Assembly: GCA_030549335.1 (NCBI GenBank)
Contig: CM060198.1
Location: 41,084,353-41,148,352 of the forward strand
DNA from: Pontederia crassipes
Lineage: Eukaryota; Streptophyta; Magnoliopsida; Commelinales; Pontederiaceae
Reading direction: 5' to 3'
Length of the DNA stretch: 64,000 bases
The notes under the pieces were generated by a model. It worked only from the letters and a program-made list of their open reading frames with translations, did not search any database and was not told the DNA's origin. The position numbers and the translations under genes are program-made. Below, in pieces: positions 58,705 through 64,000 of this stretch (position 1 is the stretch's first letter; every line of letters begins with the position of its first letter).

Positions 58705-59891
58705 CTACATTCGTGGCCCTTGATAATGATTGACCTTGTAAGATAAGTAAGGATGGTTCCTATTCACTGGAGTATAGAATTCAAAAGGGGGTTTTGCTCC
58801 ATAGTTTCCCACTGCATTGACTGAATCAATGGTTTGCTCATATTGTTGCATTATAAGGTTGCAACTTTCTGTGGCATGGCCTTGATTACCACATACATCA
58901 CATCTGGATTCAGGGATGGAAGCCTTGCTGACATTAGGAGTGAGGTTCAGCTTCTCCAAGGTCTTGTACAGCACCTCTTCAAATTGAGAAGACAGATTGT
59001 TCACTAAATTCTCAGCAGGGGGTCTCCTTGTCCTGTCATGGGTAAGAAAATAGTGATTCTTTGCAATATTCTCAATCAATTGATAAGCCTCATCAATATT
59101 CTTTGATGCAAAGATGCCTCCTGCAGCTGTGTCAAGTGCCACCTTGGATGGATAATTTAGGCCCTTATGGAAGTAATAACTAGTTGCCACTTTTCAAAAC
59201 CATGGTGTGGACATGCCCTCAACATCCCTTGAAGTCTCTGCCATGCATCACAAATATTTTCCTAGTCCAATTGGTAAAACCTGACTATTTGATCTCTGAA
59301 ATTATCAGTATTGGAAGGAGGGAAGAATTCTGATAGAAACAATTGCATAATTGATTCCCAAGTGGCCACTTCTTCAGGTTTGAGAGTCTTGTACCAAGTC
59401 TTGGCCTTATCTTTGAGTGAGAATGGGAATAGCCTCATGTAGACTGCATTCATTGGAGTGTTATTGAAGTGGACTGTGCTGCAAATCTCCTTAAAGTTGT
59501 CCAAATGTGAAGCTGGATCCTCAGCCCCTAATCTAGAAAATTGGTATTGCCTAATCATAGCAATAAGTGTTGGATTGACTTCAAAGTTTGCCACAGGTGC
59601 TTGGCCTCCATCTCCAAGTTGATTCATGACATTGCTAGGTGAGTAGCAATCCTTCAAAGTCCTTGGTGCATCCATATTGCCTTGCTCCTCTTCCTCTTCT
59701 TCAAATATCATTCTCCTTGCCTCAAGCCTTTGCAATCTCCTTCTTCTTAAAAATCTTCTTTCAGGCTCAGGATCTGATTGATAATGTTCCTCTTGATTGT
59801 CCAAATCCTGCATAAATGAAATCAGAAGTATCAAATTGAGAAAAGAAGGAAAACTAGACAAAAATGGAAAATTGGGAATGATAACTTGCAA
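58705..59891 (-). pseudogene. Gag core and zinc knuckle of the Athila-like element
   Basis: After the primer site, an E/R-rich N-terminus leads to the gag core (FPFSLKDKAKTWYKTL, about 59395-59445; FLSEFFPPSNTDNFRDQIV, about 59290-59345). A TAG interrupts at 59259-59261, then a frameshift near 59195, then LDTAAGGIFASKNIDEAYQL and the knuckle CDVCGNQGHATESC (about 58855-58905). A further stop lies at 58705. Gag would form the virus-like particle. Confidence 0.88.
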
Positions 59892-59910
59892 AAACTGAAA
59901 ATTGGCCTAA

Positions 59911-59922
59911 CCAACGGCGCCA
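59911..59922 (-). promoter_or_regulatory. Primer binding site, tRNA-Asp type
   Basis: The minus strand reads tggcgccgttgg, six bases from the LTR end. This is the usual Athila/Tat primer site and differs from the initiator-Met type used by the other elements here. Confidence 0.85.
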
Positions 59923-59928
59923 AAAACT

Positions 59929-62547
59929 TGATAAGTGATATTGAGGAGTTTAGTGATAACTTGCTGATTTTTGGGTCAAAAGTCATTTTTTTCAATTTTT
60001 GTTTTAACTCCCTAACTCACTCTCTACTGTAGTGCACAGGTTAATTGTAGTAACCCTAAATGTTGTATCCACAGTGATTTGAAGTCCTAGACTACCTAAA
60101 AACAATTTAGACTAATTCTATTTAAAGTGGTAAAAATAGATTTTTAAAGGGTGGTAAAAATAGATTTTTAAAGGGGGCAGAATGATAACTATTTTTAGAT
60201 TTATGAAAAGTTAACTAAACTGAGTTATAAATGCTAATCTAGAGTCTAAAAGGGTTTATCTATCAATGAGGAAGGTCCTCCTAGGAATTGGGTTCATCTA
60301 ATTTAATTATGGATGGAATGGGACAAGTTATCACTTTTTAGTCAAATCTGATTCAACCTTCAATATGGCTGTTTTCACAGCTCAATTAGACCAGAACTAA
60401 ATAATATATTGTCGTATAATTGTTAGCCAAGTTGAATTAGAAGAGGATCCCCACTGAAATTAAGTTATCATTATGTTCAATCCAAGTCATTTTGTTAATT
60501 TTTTGGCAGTTCAATAAAATCTGAAATGATAACTTCTAAATTGCACTTTGAAAATGAAGGGAATGCTTCAATCAACTAAACAAGGATGAAATCAGTCCAA
60601 TATTAATGTTAGTGTTCCTTGGTTTATCTCTAAACTACAAGAGGACTTTGATTCAACCTCTCAGCTGCAATTAAAAATGAAGTCCACACTTAACATTAGA
60701 TAATTGGAACCAATATGCATAGAATCTCAAGTTTGGGAAATCAGAAATTGTCATTGCTCCTTGGCTCATCTTTGAATCTCAAGGAAGGCCTTAAAATCAT
60801 CTCTCAATGGTGGATTAAAGTGGGGCTTAACAATGGCAATCAGATTTCAGGAATTTCAGGAAACTAGAAATCAGCAACTCATAAAAATCAGAAAAGCTAA
60901 TGGTAATTACAGAATTGAATCATAGGATTGTCAAAGTTTCTTAATTCATTTTTGAACAATATTGGGATATATGATAACCTCTCAATTGTTCAATTAATTC
61001 AGTCCCCAATGACAATCAGATTTCAGACAACTCAGAAAATCAAAATTCAGGAAGTTCAGAAATCAGAAAAAAATAGAAATCAGATTTTCAATAAAAAAGG
61101 AATCCAAAAACTTGGCATGGGTTCTTTGCTCATTTCTAAACAAAGATTAGACCAAATAACAACTTCTCGGTTGTAAATACAAGTAGGGTCTTCCAATGAC
61201 AAGAACAAATTCAGATTTATAAAGAATTCAGAATTAATTCAGAACTTGATTCAAATGAGGAAATCAGTTTTGTCCCTAATCCATCCACAACATATATTAG
61301 ACTACTTCCCTATCCTAAGAGGCATGGGATTTATTTCCTCATATTTACAAAATCAGGTACAAGATAGAGTGAAAAACTCAGATAAATCATCCTAGATTGG
61401 CTCTTGTCGACAGGATTTCCAGCAGCACTTCAGTCCTCTTCTTTGCTCCAAACCCTTGCTGCCTCCTGCTCCAATCCTGCAATTGGCTGACCCCCCTCCC
61501 CCTCATTCCAGGGTTTCTTCAGCTTATATATGGTTTTTAATCACCCTTAGATCAACATCTAAATGTCCCACAATCTCTGATTGTGCCAAGTGTCCAGTCC
61601 TGACATTCCAGCTGCAGAAATCAACAACTTTTTGGAGTGGTCCCCCCACCTTTATACACTTTATTTTCCCTGCTAGAAGAGGTAGAACACCAAGCATCAA
61701 AATTCTCAAATAGGAAATGAACAAATAAGGATAAGGAAAGCCACCGGGGTCAGCTCAAACATCAAATAAAATCTGGTGTTATGAAGATGTGAAATTAGTA
61801 ATTAAAATGATAAGTTTGAGAACCCGGAATGATAACTTTGCATAAATCTTGGAAAATGATCAAATATGGATGGTTCAGAGCATTGAAGGCATCAAATGGA
61901 TTAGGGTGGCAAGTGAGTGAAGTCAGAAATCAAATATGAATAAGATTTCATAGGAATGATAACTTGGGTGCCAAAACGATAACTTGATTGCTTTAAAAAT
62001 GATAACTTGTCATAACTTTGGTTGTGGTTATCCAAATATGATCAAATTTGAACACCAATGATTAGGACAAAAATATAATGGTTGCCTAAGGCCTTTGTGC
62101 AGAATTGATAGTTTTGCATGTCAAAATGACAGTTTTGCCTTTTAACGATAACTTGGCATTAGAAAATGATAACTTGTTCAAATGGATTTATAATTTTGCA
62201 CAAGTTGAGATATGATCATCCAAATATGATTCATTCATGATAATAATGGATTTAAGGCAAGAAAATCATTAAAAATCAGTTCACTCAAAATAATGATAAC
62301 TTGGCATATAGGAGTGATAACTTGTTCTAAAAATGATAACTTGGCATAGAATTGAACTATTTATGGATTTTGGCATTTCAGAACCTTTATGCACATGGAA
62401 TTAAGTATAAAATGAGGAAGATCAACTGGTTATCACAATCGATGCATTTCAAACATAATTGGCCAAAAGTTGGGCAACTTAAGGATTCGATAGGGGTGAA
62501 ATGCATCCAAAATGAGATAAAAAACTATATTGATCAGCTACTGATCA
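59929..62547 (-). repeat. 5' LTR of the Athila-like element
   Basis: In element orientation it starts tgatcagtagctgatc. About 300 bp around 61446-61746 are identical to 54540-54840, whereas the first 310 bp (59929-60240) differ from the other LTR at about two dozen positions. Confidence 0.95.
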
Positions 62548-62552
62548 CTGAA
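62548..62552 (+). repeat. Target site duplication CTGAA, right copy
   Basis: Identical to 53018-53022. Confidence 0.93.
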
Positions 62553-63383
62553 ATGTCGAACAACCCTGATCTCCATCTTTATCAATAATAAAATAAAATT
62601 GCTTAAAACTAATTCTCATAGCTGAAATCAAATCTAATGTACATTCTCGTTACCAGCTCTGGTTTGAAGATGAGTCATCATAAACGTCATCGGAGAACGA
62701 TCGGAATCCGAAACCAACAAATCTAAAAGGGATTAGCGATTAGTTTTCATACGGATAAATCCATTTCTCCCTCCTATGTGTACCTACCAGGACATCGTGA
62801 TGAGCTCGGCTAAATCTCCCGTCGAACTCGTCGGGAAACATCGCCGGGCAGATTATCGGGAAACCTCCAACTCGGCCACCTACATGATTCGGAGCACAAG
62901 CACATTTAAAACCCCTTAAAATGAGCCTAATAAACCTGAGGATGACAATCAACTCACACTAGAAAAAATATCGACACGAATCAGAGCCAAAAATGGTCTT
63001 CAGTGAGCTCCCCCTTTCCTTATGTTCGACGCTTCATTCTCCATCTATAGTGCACCGATCTTTGCTTAATTTGTGTCAAAATGTTCGTCTGTTCTTCTTC
63101 TTTCCAACCTTATCTCACACGTAAAAAGCAAAGGTTAGATGGCAGAGAATAGGCCTCCCGAAAGCAACAATAGCTCGAGCATCATGCGGGGGTCTTCGAG
63201 CATGAACAATGGAGGGGGAGAGGAAGAGGATCTCATCTCTCTCCACCTTTCCACGTATTTATTTTATTTTATTTTATTCTGTTGGTTTTGTTGGTTCCTT
63301 TCAAAGGACCAAAATGCCCTCCTTTTAATAGTATTTATATTTTTCTTTATTATTCCTTTTTTTTTAAATTGTAAGACGTTATA
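62548..63383 (-). mobile_element. Solo LTR in chromovirus RNase H, right part
   Basis: Continuation of 51095-53022 after the Athila-like insertion; ends gacgttata at 63383. It holds a small cluster of tcgggaaac/gccgggc motifs at 62815-62880, about 540 bp from the LTR 5' end. An attttattttattttatt microsatellite lies at 63255-63280. A plus frame at 63139-63384 rich in S/N/G is not convincing as a gene. Confidence 0.72.
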
Positions 63384-63388
63384 GCCGC
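63384..63388 (+). repeat. Target site duplication GCCGC of the solo LTR
   Basis: Paired with GCCAC at 51090-51094. Confidence 0.7.
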
Positions 63389-64000
63389 CATGTCCTAAGG
63401 CAATGGATCACCACTGTCATCTCCTTTTCCTGAATGATGTAGCGCCGCTCCGCGTCATTGGGTGTCCCTTAATTGTGGTTTGGCAAGAGGAGTACCGGTT
63501 CCTAAGGTGTCAAACGCTTCCTGACATGTAGGCATCCACTCCCATTTCACATTCTTCCGAAGAAGGTTCATCAAAGGAGTCCTCACATGTCAATACCCTT
63601 TAACGAACCGTCTATAATAGTTTGACGGGACAAGAAACGAGCATAGATAGGAAACCCGCTTGAGCGGTTCCCACGTCATGATGGCTCGAATCTTCACGCT
63701 GTCCATCTTCAGCTTGCCACTTTTGATGACATGTCCCAAGAAGTGCACTTTCAGTTGAGCGAAGACACAGGTATCCTGCTTGAAGCATGTTCTGTCGCAA
63801 CACCTCATCTTGAACACTTATCAAAATGTGCTCCTCCAAAGTGCGAATATAGATCATGATTCCATCGAGGTAGACAACCACAAATTTGTCAATGAAGGAT
63901 TGCAATACTTTGTTCATGAGAGTATAGAAGATTGTCGGAGCGTTGGTGAGGTAGAAAGGCATCACTAGGAACTCGAATGAGTTATATCTTGTGACACACG
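63389..64000 (-). pseudogene. Chromovirus reverse transcriptase and RNase H (first half), continuing past the window
   Basis: Minus-strand frames show LTNAPTIF and LMNKVLQSFIDKFVVVYLDG (63860-63950), then SEVHFLGHVIKSGKLKMD-like sequence and ANYYRRF (about 63610-63760). EKEMTVVIHCLRTWR follows near 63390-63440, where the RNase H is cut by the solo LTR. The active-site box reads YLDG instead of YLDD, so one catalytic Asp is lost. Frames are broken near 63590 and 63780. Confidence 0.85.

Larger units (their letters stand above)
53023..62547 (-). mobile_element. Athila-like Ty3/gypsy element, gag-protease only
   Basis: Two direct 2619-bp LTRs (53023-55641 and 59929-62547) start tgataagtgatattg and end ctgatca/gtgatca. 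The five bases CTGAA flank both ends exactly (53018-53022 and 62548-62552). A tRNA-Asp-type primer site lies beside the 5' LTR, and Athila-type gag and protease follow. Reverse transcriptase, RNase H and integrase are absent. gag-pro has several stops and shifts. High LTR similarity along most of the length points to recent movement, so it was probably mobilised by proteins from other copies. Confidence 0.95.

Overview
The window is nuclear DNA from a flowering plant. It is AT-rich, packed with LTR retrotransposons and DNA transposons, and carries a few plant gene remnants whose exons are richer in G+C than their surroundings. Those GC-rich exons (2-oxoglutarate dioxygenase, the ORF near 39.3 kb) would fit a monocot, but that is a weak inference. 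No intact protein-coding gene is visible. Almost everything is transposon, transposon relic or pseudogene, so this looks like an intergenic or heterochromatic block.

Layout, left to right. 0-7.9 kb: an unidentified ORF end, a long-TIR (Mutator-like) element with a second foldback element nested in it, a three-exon 2-oxoglutarate/Fe(II) dioxygenase pseudogene on the minus strand, and one unidentified terminal exon (6391-6714). 7.9-25 kb: long-LTR Ty3/gypsy elements of related families. One chromovirus (8462-16612, minus strand) has two LTRs, a primer binding site, a polypurine tract and a perfect 5-bp target duplication, and sits inside an older LTR. Next are a truncated LTR (16975-18779) and a further element (18780 to about 24698) with an internal domain of only about 1.8 kb. 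25-33 kb: another LTR, a Ty1/copia solo LTR (28144-29245, perfect TSD) lying in what looks like an intron of a broken plastid 3-oxoacyl-ACP reductase (FabG) gene, and a plus-strand gypsy LTR containing a higher-order tandem repeat.

33-46 kb: decayed plus-strand gypsy pol, a minus-strand pseudogene fragment of a plant autoinhibited Ca2+-ATPase, paired foldback elements, a tRNA-Lys(UUU)-like gene with a damaged acceptor stem, a direct duplication (39.4-42.2 kb), and a Mutator-like element (43299-45872) with a broken FAR1-type transposase, long TIRs and a perfect 9-bp target duplication. 46-64 kb: one more LTR, then a three-level nest. A chromovirus has its RNase H domain split by a solo LTR (51095-63383), which is itself split by an Athila-like element (53023-62547) with two 2619-bp LTRs, a tRNA-Asp-type primer site, gag-protease but no reverse transcriptase, and a perfect TSD.

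The most unusual recurring signal is LTR architecture. Several unrelated LTR families each carry a short tandem array (monomers of about 39-40 bp in three families, about 44/88 bp and about 74 bp in others), and most also carry a cluster of short palindromic motifs. In two families the TATA box lies only about 65-73 nt from the LTR start, so these arrays would be transcribed. All reading was by eye; no alignments or database searches were run.
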